Below are positions 26,896 to 35,572 of a DNA stretch of 64,000 nt, piece after piece. The DNA comes from Betaproteobacteria bacterium. Lineage in GTDB: Bacteria > Pseudomonadota > Gammaproteobacteria > Burkholderiales > Usitatibacteraceae. Positions within the stretch are counted from its first letter, which is position 1, and each line of letters opens with the position of its first letter. The stretch is taken from positions 62,001 through 126,000 of the forward strand of contig JAEUMY010000021.1 in NCBI GenBank assembly GCA_016791265.1, read 5' to 3'. The notes beneath the pieces were generated by a model. It was not told the DNA's origin. It ran no database searches and saw nothing but the letters and a program-made list of their open reading frames with translations. The position numbers and the translations under genes were made by a program.

Positions 26896-26951
26896 CGTGC
26901 CCTTCTTCAGCGACGAATCTTACCTGATTCGCCGCCACGCCACGACTGGTA

Positions 26952-29900
26952 TCACGGCCCGCAACCGCTCAATCCCTGACGGGCTTCACGAACGCTGAAC
27001 ACTCGGCAGCCCGTCGCCTCCAGCGGGAAGATGAATGGCGCACCGTCGGCGTTTGATTCAACCACCACCGAGCCCTGACGCAGCCCAGGGATCGAAGGCA
27101 ACGAGGTGATGCGCACTTCACACTGCCCGTTGACGCCGAGCTCAGCCGGACAATTGTGCTGGATGAAGAAATCGCCCAGCGGATAGATGGCTGTCAGGCG
27201 GATGGGTAGCTGCCCCGCATTGGAAATGAAGAGCGACTGGAGGCGACTCGACCCCTGTGACACCTGTCCGAAGCCGAATTGACTGGCCGAGAAGGACACC
27301 AGCGGCACAGGGCTGGGCAGACCGGCGCCATCCAGCGGAATCAGCAACGTCCCGCCTTCAAAGTTGCCACGCACGCGCACGTCGGCACTTCTGGCGCCAA
27401 GCGCGGTGGGTTTGAAATCCACCTTGACTGCGCAAGATGCTCCGGCCGTGCCTGCGGGCTGCAGCACCGCGCAATCGTGCTGCAAGGTGAAGTCGGCAAG
27501 TTCGGCAGCCGTGGCGCCGACGCCCGCCACAAGCTGAACATCCGCGATGGTGACAGCCTCGAAGCCGGTGCTGCTCAGCGTCACGCTGCGAAGGCCGGCA
27601 TTGCGCCGGAAAATGACACCGCCGAAGTCGATCGCCGCGGGATTCGCAGTGACGGCCTTGCCCACACCGCCCTGCCCCGTCACGCCCACGGAAAACGTTC
27701 CAATGGTCGTCGCGACCAGCACGTTATCGCTGAAGCTGCCGGACGCTGTGGGCGCGAAGCTCACCGCCATGTCGCAGCTACCGCTCGGTGCGAGGCTGAA
27801 AAAACCGGTGGGACAGAGTGCTGCGGCTTTGGCCGACTTGGCTTCTTCCGCCGGTGGCGTGAGCAGCGGCGATGACATCGGCCCCAGCGCCAAGGCAAAC
27901 GGCGCCGACGTGGTGATGCTATTCACGGACAGGAATGCAGTGCCGGTGTTGGTCAAAGTCAGCGTCTGAGTGCTGCTTGTGGCACCCGGTTGCACGGAGC
28001 CGAAATCCAGCGACGCAGGCAAAAGCTGCACGTTGGGCGCGGGAGCGGGCGTGCCCGTGCCAGTAAGCGTTGTGGAAAGCGTGCCCGCATCAGTCACCAC
28101 CGAAACCGCGTTGTTGAAAACACCGATGGAGACCGGATTGAACTGCACGTTCAGCACACAATTCGAGAGCGCGGCAAGGGGCGACCCGATTGCACACGTG
28201 CCCCCCGCCGCGAAGCTATACGGGCCACTCGCGGTGATGGAAGAAAGGTTGAGCGCAGTCGTCGTACTCGTGTTGGTGAGCGTCACTGCCTGCACGGCAC
28301 TGGAGAATCCGACCTGCACGCCGCCAAACGTGAGCGTGGCCGGGCTGAGCGTGGCTGTGGGGGGCGGCAGGCCGACATTCAGCGCCGCGCCGAAGGTCGA
28401 CTCGTTTGAGCCGACACTGCTGCTCAAGCCCTCGATACCGATGGTCGCGACATAGGAACCCGCCGGTGCCGCGGTCACCGTGACTTCCAGTACACACGTT
28501 TCATTCGGCCCGAGGCCGACTCCAGTGGTGAACCAGTCGAAGGATGTCCCGCCTGGCGTTGCAACCAGGGTGCTGTTGCCGCCGCACAGCGTGCCAGTGG
28601 CTGTCGCGCTGGGCGCGGGTGCATTCACCATGCCTGTTGGATAGCCCACATTGAGGCTCCAGTCCCCGACCGGCGCCGCGTTGAGATTGTTGACGCTGAT
28701 GCGGAGCGTCGAAGTGCCGCCAACCAGAATCGAAGCTGGCATGAAGCTCACGGTCGCCGTCGGCAATAGAGTGGGCGGTGTGACCGTCAGCGTCGCCGAT
28801 GCGGTCAGCGCGTTGGCGCCGACGTTGCTGGTCAACGCGCCCGCGATCACGGTCATCGTGTAGTTAGCCGCCGACAGCGACTTGACCGAGACGCTCAACG
28901 CGCAACTGCCCGAGGCTGGCACGTTGAACGCGGTGCTCATGCCGACACTGCCACCCCCCGCCGCCGCCATCGGCGTCGCGCCGGGGCAGGTTGAGGCCAC
29001 GTTCGGCACCGTTGCGTTGATCAGTCCGGCCGGATAGGTGAAGTTGTAGGCATTGACCAGGGCCACCGTCGCGCCGGAGTTGGTGAAGGTGATCGACAAG
29101 GTCGAGACATTTCCGGTCAGCACACTGCTTGGGGCGAAGTTCACCGCGACCCCCAAGGACGTCGCAACCGCCGCCACCGCCGGCGAGTACTGGCTGGTCT
29201 CGACGGGCGCGGTCTGCCGCGTGGCGGTCGCCGTGATGTGGGTCTTCAAGCCGGTCAGCGACCGGCTGAAGGTGAGTTCGCCATTCGCATCGGTGGTGGC
29301 GAGGAACGAATCCTCGAACACCTCTCCCTGACGGATGCCGGCCACGGAATTGGAGAACAATTCGATGCGATAGCTGGTGCCAAGACCGTCCGTGCGCAGG
29401 AAACCGTTGACGGTGGTGTTGCCGCCGGACTGCAGCACGGAGGTGATTTCCGGGAAGTTTGGCGCACCGCCCGCGACGTTGGTGACATCCGCGTCGTGCG
29501 TCGGCGACGGTGGCGTCGCGGAGTAGTCATTGGTGGTGTTGACCGGGGGGTTGAAGACAATGCCACTCGCGCCATTATTGCCGTGGCTGCGGGTGCCGGT
29601 GATGCTCACGGGCTGCGTGGCGCGTTGTTGAATGCCCGCGAACGTGTTGCCGAAAATGGTGTTGCTGATGAGCGTTGCCGGGCCAGCATAGATTTCAACG
29701 CCGGAGTTGGCATTGTTGTAGCTCGAGTTGCTTTCCACCGTGGTGTTGCTGGCGCTCCCGTCAATGTGGATGCCCGAACCGTTCGGTGCGGTGCCATTGT
29801 CGTGGATGTCGTTGCCCTTGACAGTGTTGTTGTCGGCGCTGACGAGGACGCCATTGCCGAGATTGGCATGAATCGTGTTGAATTGAATCGTGCTGTTGAT

Positions 29901-30701
29901 CGAGCCGCGCACGCCACTCCCGCCGTTGCGGACGATGTAGTTGTTTTGAATCAGCACGGTGCCTGTCGTGCCCGAGCCCGCAGTGATATCAATGCCGGGG
30001 CCGGTGTTGCCGAAGGTCGTTCCGCCCGACCGATCGCCGCCGATCTGGTTGTTGCGAATGACCAGTCCGGAATAGTCACCGCCAGGCCCGTTACCACCGA
30101 TGCCCGATCCATTAGCTGTGATCAGATTTCTGTCCGCTGCCGAGGCGCCGCCGATCTGCACATTCTGGACGTACGATAGGGAGATGCCGACACCATTGCC
30201 AAATGCGGTCATGCCGCCCGGATCGGTGCCGATGTAGTTGCCACGGACCACAGCCCCCGTGCCAGCGCTGAAGATGACCATCGCGTTGTTGCCGAACGAG
30301 CGCAACGCCAATCCGGCAATGGTGATGTGGGGCGCTTGCAGGTAGAGTCCGTCGCCGCCCGCGCTGGCACCGTTGATGATGATCTGGATATTGGCATTGT
30401 TTGTGGCGCCGGTATCGCTGTTCGGGCTTGAGCCAGATTGGGTGTAGCCATCAATCACCGTTCCACCACAAGTCAGGCTGGGCAACGCCGAGGTCGGCGC
30501 GATGGTGTGGGGGCCGGCGCCAAAGATGTTGAACGCGATGGTGTGCGGCCCGCTGCCGCAGGCGGCGTTCACGAACGTGATCGCCTCGCGCAGTGACCCG
30601 GTGCCGGAATCGCTGGTCGAGCTGACCGTGAACGTCGCCGCCCACGCGGGGGCGAGCAGGCACGCAATGAATGTCAACAGCGCTTTCAGAATCGTCTTCA
30701 T
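26952..30701 (-). CDS. Large exported right-handed beta-helix protein with ASH-like repeats
   Basis: A 1249-residue exported protein. Signal peptide 1-21 (ends P-A-W-A-A). Residues 22-60 resemble the CSLREA-type cap (TFTVSSTSDSGTGSLREAI). About 80-390 is an Asn/Gly-rich parallel beta-helix with many N-x-I-x-x-N turns. Residues 460-780 are Ig-like, Thr/Ser-rich. About 785-1230 holds four ASH/choice-of-anchor-D-like repeats (FGGVQVG, FGSVQPG, FGGVIFR, FGFGQVSQG). There is no sorting tail or autotransporter barrel, so secretion would depend on a partner, perhaps the neighbouring barrel protein. ATG 30701 has a GAGGAG site directly after palindrome copy 10. Exact function unknown; adhesin or polysaccharide-active protein possible. 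Confidence 0.78.
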   Translation of the reverse strand: MKTILKALLTFIACLLAPAWAATFTVSSTSDSGTGSLREAITFVNAACGSGPHTIAFNIFGAGPHTIAPTSALPSLTCGGTVIDGYTQSGSSPNSDTGATNNANIQIIINGASAGGDGLYLQAPHITIAGLALRSFGNNAMVIFSAGTGAVVRGNYIGTDPGGMTAFGNGVGISLSYVQNVQIGGASAADRNLITANGSGIGGNGPGGDYSGLVIRNNQIGGDRSGGTTFGNTGPGIDITAGSGTTGTVLIQNNYIVRNGGSGVRGSINSTIQFNTIHANLGNGVLVSADNNTVKGNDIHDNGTAPNGSGIHIDGSASNTTVESNSSYNNANSGVEIYAGPATLISNTIFGNTFAGIQQRATQPVSITGTRSHGNNGASGIVFNPPVNTTNDYSATPPSPTHDADVTNVAGGAPNFPEITSVLQSGGNTTVNGFLRTDGLGTSYRIELFSNSVAGIRQGEVFEDSFLATTDANGELTFSRSLTGLKTHITATATRQTAPVETSQYSPAVAAVATSLGVAVNFAPSSVLTGNVSTLSITFTNSGATVALVNAYNFTYPAGLINATVPNVASTCPGATPMAAAGGGSVGMSTAFNVPASGSCALSVSVKSLSAANYTMTVIAGALTSNVGANALTASATLTVTPPTLLPTATVSFMPASILVGGTSTLRISVNNLNAAPVGDWSLNVGYPTGMVNAPAPSATATGTLCGGNSTLVATPGGTSFDWFTTGVGLGPNETCVLEVTVTAAPAGSYVATIGIEGLSSSVGSNESTFGAALNVGLPPPTATLSPATLTFGGVQVGFSSAVQAVTLTNTSTTTALNLSSITASGPYSFAAGGTCAIGSPLAALSNCVLNVQFNPVSIGVFNNAVSVVTDAGTLSTTLTGTGTPAPAPNVQLLPASLDFGSVQPGATSSTQTLTLTNTGTAFLSVNSITTSAPFALALGPMSSPLLTPPAEEAKSAKAAALCPTGFFSLAPSGSCDMAVSFAPTASGSFSDNVLVATTIGTFSVGVTGQGGVGKAVTANPAAIDFGGVIFRRNAGLRSVTLSSTGFEAVTIADVQLVAGVGATAAELADFTLQHDCAVLQPAGTAGASCAVKVDFKPTALGARSADVRVRGNFEGGTLLIPLDGAGLPSPVPLVSFSASQFGFGQVSQGSSRLQSLFISNAGQLPIRLTAIYPLGDFFIQHNCPAELGVNGQCEVRITSLPSIPGLRQGSVVVESNADGAPFIFPLEATGCRVFSVREARQGLSGCGP

Positions 30702-30717
30702 TCCCGCTCTCCTCGTT

Positions 30718-30729
30718 GCGAATATTCGC
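30718..30729. repeat. GCGAATATTCGC palindrome, copy 10
   Basis: In the beta-helix gene leader, ending 2 bases before its GAGGAG ribosome site; perfect palindrome of 18 bp. Confidence 0.97.
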
Positions 30730-30801
30730 AACCGCTTCACATCGATTCCGCCCCTTCAGGACCGCACTCCGCCGGTCAGGCTTAAGGCGAGAATCGCCGC
30801 C

Positions 30802-33120
30802 TCAGCCACCTCTGCGGGCGAACGCCACCGCTCCGCTTGAGCCGCCCACGTGATACATCATTCCCGCCCCGCGTCCATTGCGGCCGGTGAAGAATCCGTC
30901 CACTGCGCCTGTGGCGCCTTGCCCGCAGCTAGGCGCGCAGCTGATGTTGAGCTGCACAGTGCCCGGCAGCCGCGCCGTCGCCGGTCCGGCGTAGGCGCCG
31001 AAGGTGAGATCGCGATAAATCGGCACGTTGTTCGCCGTGGCCGACCAAGTCTGGCCGCTGTTGGTGAAGTTGACGCCCAGATCCACCGTGCGTGCGGTGA
31101 AGTTGGCGTTGAGCGTGGCGCTGTTGAACGTGCCCACGTTAGACCCGTTGGTCGGCCGCGTGCTGCCCACCACATCGTAAGTCGCGGTGCCGGTCAGCGG
31201 CAGCGCCGTCGGGCCGCTCTGCGCATTGGCGAAAATATAGTGAATGCTTTGTCCCTGAAGCCCCACGGACTGGTTGCCACCTCCACTTGCCACCGTGGCC
31301 GCGCCGCCGGCCCAACGGCCCCACGACAAGCCCGTTGCCGGATCGAATCCCGTGTCCAGCGCGGTCGCGGTGCCAATGCCGTAGTTTGTGTACGGCGCAA
31401 ACCCCGTGGCGGCACGGTGCGGCGCGGCAAAGCTCTGCACGGCGCCGTTGTTGGCGGCCTGCCCGACTTCACCCGAGCGATTCAGGACCAGCACGTTGCG
31501 CGACAGCGGATTGCTCGTCATGACACCCGTGGAATCGGACACCAGGCCCACCCGAAACTCGGCGGCCGAATTTTGGCCCGGCCCGGACAAGGCGGCGACA
31601 CCGGAAATGATGTTATGCGCCGTCGCGTTGCCGGTCTGATCGGTGAAGTGGTACGCCAGAATGGCGCCGGCCAAGCCTGTGCCGATGAAGCTGCCGTCCA
31701 AGCTGCCGAACAAATTGCGGTTGCCGCCCGAGTTCTGGCCCTGGCCGTTGGTGATCACCAGTCGGTCGGCGGTCGATGCGAAGAAGCTGTTCAGCGAAAT
31801 CGGCACGTTGTTCGCCGTGAGATTCCACGAACCGCCACCCATCGTCACCGCCAGCGCGGCGTTCAACGTGCGGTTGCTGAAATTGACGTTGAGCGTGGCT
31901 GAACCCAGCGTGCCGGTCGAACCGTTCTGATTGGTCGGTGTCGTCGCCGACGCCAACGCGTAAGTCGCCGTGCCGGTCAGCACTTCGGACAAGTAAGCCG
32001 GGAATCCGGCGCTGGCATAGGCGAAGTGCGCGCTGCTGTTGGAGAAGCCCGGTACGCCCAGCGAAGAACCGGTCCACCGGCCCATGACCACGTTGGTGCC
32101 ACCCAGCGTGAGCGAGCGCAGATCAGCCAACGTGCCGCCTGCGAACTCCAGCGTCAGTCCGCTCTGCAGGCCGGCGTAACTGCTGAATCCGCGCAGCGCG
32201 CCATCCAACGCCAGTTGCACGCCGTCCCGCGCGGCCTGGCTGGAGAGCGAAAATCCGCTGGCGACCACGACATCACGAATACCCAGCGGGTCGACACCGG
32301 TGATGTTGCCGGATGCGTCCGTGACCGTGAAGCCCAGTCCATTGTTGCCGACGACCGTGTTGCCCTGCGGCGGATTGCCGCCCGCGTTGGGATCGGGCGC
32401 TGCGAAGTTGCGCGACTCTTCCGGCGGCGTCTCGTTGCCGCCCTGCTTGCCTGACATGATGCGGCCCGCTTCGAGAATCACATTCGGCGTGGGAATGAAC
32501 TGGGGCGGCTGATTTTGATTGATCCGCAAGGTCTGGCCTGGCCCGCTGATCACGGGCGCGAAGTTCAAGCCCAGCGTCTGGACATTGTGGCTGCCTTCGA
32601 TGGTGTGGTTGATGGTCGTGTCTGGCAGGGGCGTGCCAGTGCCATCCGTCGGCGGGCAGTTCTCGTCACAGTGAAACAGGATGTTGCCCGAACCACGAAT
32701 GCCCACCGTCGCCACCTTGGTGCGCATGGCGTACTTTTCCCGCGCCGTCGGTGAAAGGAGGCCGGTGAACGTGCGCATCGTGCCACGCAGCAGGCTCAGC
32801 ACCGACCCTTCGGCGCCGTCCTTGGTGCTTGCATAGGATTCAATGCGCATCTGGGACTGCGAGCGCAGGCTGAGTCGCGCCTCATCGACCATCGAAAGCT
32901 GCGCCATCCCGTCGGCGCCGGTGATGATGAGGTCGCCCGAATTGACCTCCATGCCGCGCGTGGCCGGCACGGTGCGGTTGCCGCTGGTGACCACGCGCAC
33001 GTCGCCGGTGACGAATGTGAACCGTCCGCTGGCCGCCCAAGCCGCTTCTGAAGCGGCGAGCGCCACCGTCAAAAGAACCAGCGGTGGGTTGAAGCGGTGC
33101 GCGAAAGTTGTCTTCTTCAT
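30802..33120 (-). CDS. Exported FecR-domain protein with duplicated beta-barrel-like region
   Basis: A 772-residue exported protein. Signal peptide 1-30 (ends A-A-W-A-A). Residues 32-170 form a FecR domain (VTGDVRVVT, GMEVNSGDLIITGADGMAQL, ATVGIRGSG near 135-143). About 400-560 and 655-765 are two copies of one module: G-T-A-T-Y, then S-A-T-L-N-x-N-F, then TANNVPI, each ending with a Gly-rich F-x-G-x-G-A strand (LDGSFIGTGLAGAILAYHF; VDGFFTGRNGRGAGMMYHV). That ending resembles TbpB/factor-H-binding-type barrels. There are no TonB-sigma partners, so this is not a classical FecR anti-sigma protein. It follows the TPR-barrel gene by 20 bases. Possible surface-exposed cargo. Confidence 0.75.
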   Translation of the reverse strand: MKKTTFAHRFNPPLVLLTVALAASEAAWAASGRFTFVTGDVRVVTSGNRTVPATRGMEVNSGDLIITGADGMAQLSMVDEARLSLRSQSQMRIESYASTKDGAEGSVLSLLRGTMRTFTGLLSPTAREKYAMRTKVATVGIRGSGNILFHCDENCPPTDGTGTPLPDTTINHTIEGSHNVQTLGLNFAPVISGPGQTLRINQNQPPQFIPTPNVILEAGRIMSGKQGGNETPPEESRNFAAPDPNAGGNPPQGNTVVGNNGLGFTVTDASGNITGVDPLGIRDVVVASGFSLSSQAARDGVQLALDGALRGFSSYAGLQSGLTLEFAGGTLADLRSLTLGGTNVVMGRWTGSSLGVPGFSNSSAHFAYASAGFPAYLSEVLTGTATYALASATTPTNQNGSTGTLGSATLNVNFSNRTLNAALAVTMGGGSWNLTANNVPISLNSFFASTADRLVITNGQGQNSGGNRNLFGSLDGSFIGTGLAGAILAYHFTDQTGNATAHNIISGVAALSGPGQNSAAEFRVGLVSDSTGVMTSNPLSRNVLVLNRSGEVGQAANNGAVQSFAAPHRAATGFAPYTNYGIGTATALDTGFDPATGLSWGRWAGGAATVASGGGNQSVGLQGQSIHYIFANAQSGPTALPLTGTATYDVVGSTRPTNGSNVGTFNSATLNANFTARTVDLGVNFTNSGQTWSATANNVPIYRDLTFGAYAGPATARLPGTVQLNISCAPSCGQGATGAVDGFFTGRNGRGAGMMYHVGGSSGAVAFARRGG

Positions 33121-33140
33121 GGTCCGGCTCCGTTTCGGTG

Positions 33141-34517
33141 TCACTCGAACTCGCAGCGGACAGCCGAGGACACCTCGCTGCGTGTGTAGTCGTAGATGGC
33201 GATGTTGGAATCGTTCTTGGAGAACAACCACTGGGCGCGCAGCGTGCAGCTGGGTTGGAACTTCCAGTTGAAGCCCAGCGACAGGTCGGCCATGCGGTCA
33301 CGACCGAACTCAACCTGCGTCGCGCGCGCGAAGGCTGACTGGTCCTTGCGTTGGGTGTAACCCACGCCGCTGAAGAGCTGCAGATTCTGGGTGGACGAAT
33401 ACTGCATGTAGCCGCGCAGCGCGCTGATCCGCTTCGACTTGTCGCTGACGCCGTCGGGCAACTTGTTGTCCGCTTCGTCGCGGGCATGGAATGCGGTCAG
33501 ATAGAGCAGCGGCACGCCCTTGGCCTCGAACGAGCGCAGCCACGATGCCGACACCAACACCTGGTCGAAATCCTCGAGACTGTTGTCGGGAAAGCGCTGA
33601 CGCGACACCTGCACCGCCGCGCCGATCTGATTGCGCTGATTCAGAGCGAGTCGCCAATCCAGCGCGAGTCCAGCGGCGTCACGGTCGTTGGTCGGCCGGG
33701 GTTCGCCGGGCGCCTGACCATCCTGACGGAAGCGGCTCGCGTTGGTCGAGAGTCGCCACTGCTGCGGCCCCTGGTTCAACGTGGCGCCCAGCCGCAACTC
33801 GCCGCTGGTGAGATTGAAATCAGGCTCCTTGCGATAGGCGCGTCCGCGCCCTTCCAGCCCCGCGAACAGACTGATGCCACGCGCAAGCGGCTTGAAGTAG
33901 TCCATGCCCGCCTGCGCGCCGACGAAGGGCGCTTTGCGCTTGACCGAGTTGCCAGTCGGGTCCACGCCGGGCAGCCCAAAAGCATTCAACACCGCGTTGG
34001 AAAAGTCTCCCGGCACACCCGTCAGGTTGGTGTCATAGCCCAGGTTCAGCTCGCCGTAGCCGGTCACGCCCGAGCGGCCCTGCTTCTTGCGCTCGCGAAT
34101 GGCGGCGAGGTAGCGGTTGATGCTTTGCAACGCGAGCGGCGGCGGGTTGGACAGCTTGAGATTTTCAAACGTCGCTTCCGCAAGATCGAACGCGCCTGAC
34201 GTGTAGTAGGCGCGGGCGAGATCCAGCTTGGCGCCGGCGTGATTGGGATTCACCGCCAGCACCCGCTCGAAGGCGATGATGGCCTCGTCGATCTTGCCGC
34301 TGTCCAGCGCGGCCACGCCCAAGAGGTAGTCGAACTCGATGTTGCCGGCGAGTTGCGCCGAGACCGCGATAAGCTCCGTGTAGGCCTGCTTGGCATTGCC
34401 CGCGGCGAGCAGCCGCTGGGCGCTCTGAATGACCTTGGGGTCGGCCATGGCCGACACGGAAACGAACACGGCTGCGGCGAACAAGGCATGCCGCCGGAAT
34501 TGTCTGAATCGGTGCAT
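33141..34517 (-). CDS. TPR plus outer-membrane beta-barrel protein (Slam/DUF560-like)
   Basis: A 458-residue envelope protein. Signal peptide 1-25 (ends S-A-M-A). Residues 28-150 contain TPR-like helices (AQRLLAAGNAKQAYTELIAV, FERVLAVNPNHAGAKLDLAR). From about 165 to the end is an alternating-pattern beta-barrel beginning GYGELNLGYDTNLTG and closing IYDYTRSEVSSAVRCEF. This layout matches surface lipoprotein assembly modulators (Slam, type XI secretion), which move barrel-type cargo across the outer membrane. A PgaA-like or generic TPR-porin is an alternative. ATG 34517 is chosen because the signal peptide follows; it is first in the cluster with FecR and beta-helix genes. Confidence 0.72.
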   Translation of the reverse strand: MHRFRQFRRHALFAAAVFVSVSAMADPKVIQSAQRLLAAGNAKQAYTELIAVSAQLAGNIEFDYLLGVAALDSGKIDEAIIAFERVLAVNPNHAGAKLDLARAYYTSGAFDLAEATFENLKLSNPPPLALQSINRYLAAIRERKKQGRSGVTGYGELNLGYDTNLTGVPGDFSNAVLNAFGLPGVDPTGNSVKRKAPFVGAQAGMDYFKPLARGISLFAGLEGRGRAYRKEPDFNLTSGELRLGATLNQGPQQWRLSTNASRFRQDGQAPGEPRPTNDRDAAGLALDWRLALNQRNQIGAAVQVSRQRFPDNSLEDFDQVLVSASWLRSFEAKGVPLLYLTAFHARDEADNKLPDGVSDKSKRISALRGYMQYSSTQNLQLFSGVGYTQRKDQSAFARATQVEFGRDRMADLSLGFNWKFQPSCTLRAQWLFSKNDSNIAIYDYTRSEVSSAVRCEFE

Positions 34518-34780
34518 CGCGAATCCCCGGTGAATAGTGGGCAAAAGCGCGCCGGGGAGCGCTGAGGCTTCGTATTGATGATTGATTTTATTGAACATTC
34601 CAATTTCCCCGGCGAGGCCCAGTCTAGGCGTTGCCGGCGGCTTTGTAAACGACTTGATGCGGCAAAACAACACATCGGTGGCCACCCTTCCCATCCGCAT
34701 GACGCATCATGGACACTACCGACATGGACATGCTCCGGATGTGACATTTCCCACGCCATACCCTGAATACGGCAACCCCC

Positions 34781-35569
34781 ATGGAAACCCACCAAAGCCC
34801 TTCAAGTTCACTGCTCCTTGTCGAATATCGGGACGGTGTCGCGCGCCTCACGCTGAACCGGCCGGCGCAGTTCAACGCCCTATCCTCGGCCCTGCTGCAA
34901 GCCTTGCATCAGGCGGTCGATGCCATCGCCGCCGATGCGAATATTCGCGTGGTGGTGGTGGCTGCCGAGGGCAAGGCGTTTTGCGCGGGCCATGACTTGA
35001 AGGAGCTGCGCGCAGCCTATCCCGCCGAGGTGACTGCGCTATTTCAAACATGCAGCGACGTCATGCTGAAGCTGACCCGCCTGCCTCAGCCCGTCATCGC
35101 CGAGGTGAACGGCATGGCCACCGCCGCCGGCTGCCAACTCGTGGCGCAATGCGATCTCGCCATCGCGGCGGACCATGCGAAATTCGCCGTGTCGGGCATC
35201 AACCTGGGCCTGTTCTGCTCAACGCCGGCCGTGCCGCTTTCCCGCGCGATTTCACGAAAGCGAGCGGCCGAGATGTTGATGACCGGCGACTTCATCGATG
35301 CCGCGACGGCGTTGGACTGGGGCCTCGTCAATCAGGTCGTGCCCGCGGATCAGTTGCGCGCCGCCACAGAGGCGCTGGCCGTCAAGCTCAAGGCCAAACC
35401 GCGCGAGTCGCTGGCGCTGGGCAAGGCACTGTTCCATCGCCAACTCGATGCCGGGCTGGACGCGGCGTACGCGGACGCATCCAACACGATCGCCAGCAAC
35501 TTCATGGCCCCGGATGCCCAGGAAGGGGTGGCCGCATTCATCGACAAGCGGCCGCCCAATTGGCACTGA
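34781..35569 (+). CDS. Enoyl-CoA hydratase/isomerase family protein
   Basis: A 262-residue crotonase. Seen: VARLTLNRPAQFNALSS near 20-36, the oxyanion-hole KAFCAGHDLKELR near 65-77, and NGMATAAGCQLVAQCDLAIA near 108-127. Where hydratases have a Glu it reads A-A-G-C-Q-L, and the second position is SGINLGLFCSTPAVPLSR, so neither canonical hydratase Glu is evident. This pattern occurs in ECHDC3-type proteins, whose activity is unclear. The gene is divergent from the exported cluster; 34518-34780 between them shows only AT-rich promoter-like sequence. Confidence 0.8.
   Translation: METHQSPSSSLLLVEYRDGVARLTLNRPAQFNALSSALLQALHQAVDAIAADANIRVVVVAAEGKAFCAGHDLKELRAAYPAEVTALFQTCSDVMLKLTRLPQPVIAEVNGMATAAGCQLVAQCDLAIAADHAKFAVSGINLGLFCSTPAVPLSRAISRKRAAEMLMTGDFIDAATALDWGLVNQVVPADQLRAATEALAVKLKAKPRESLALGKALFHRQLDAGLDAAYADASNTIASNFMAPDAQEGVAAFIDKRPPNWH
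34937..34948. repeat. GCGAATATTCGC palindrome, copy 11
   Basis: Inside the crotonase gene, read A-N-I-R; flanks T/G. Confidence 0.97.
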
Positions 35570-35572
35570 GTT

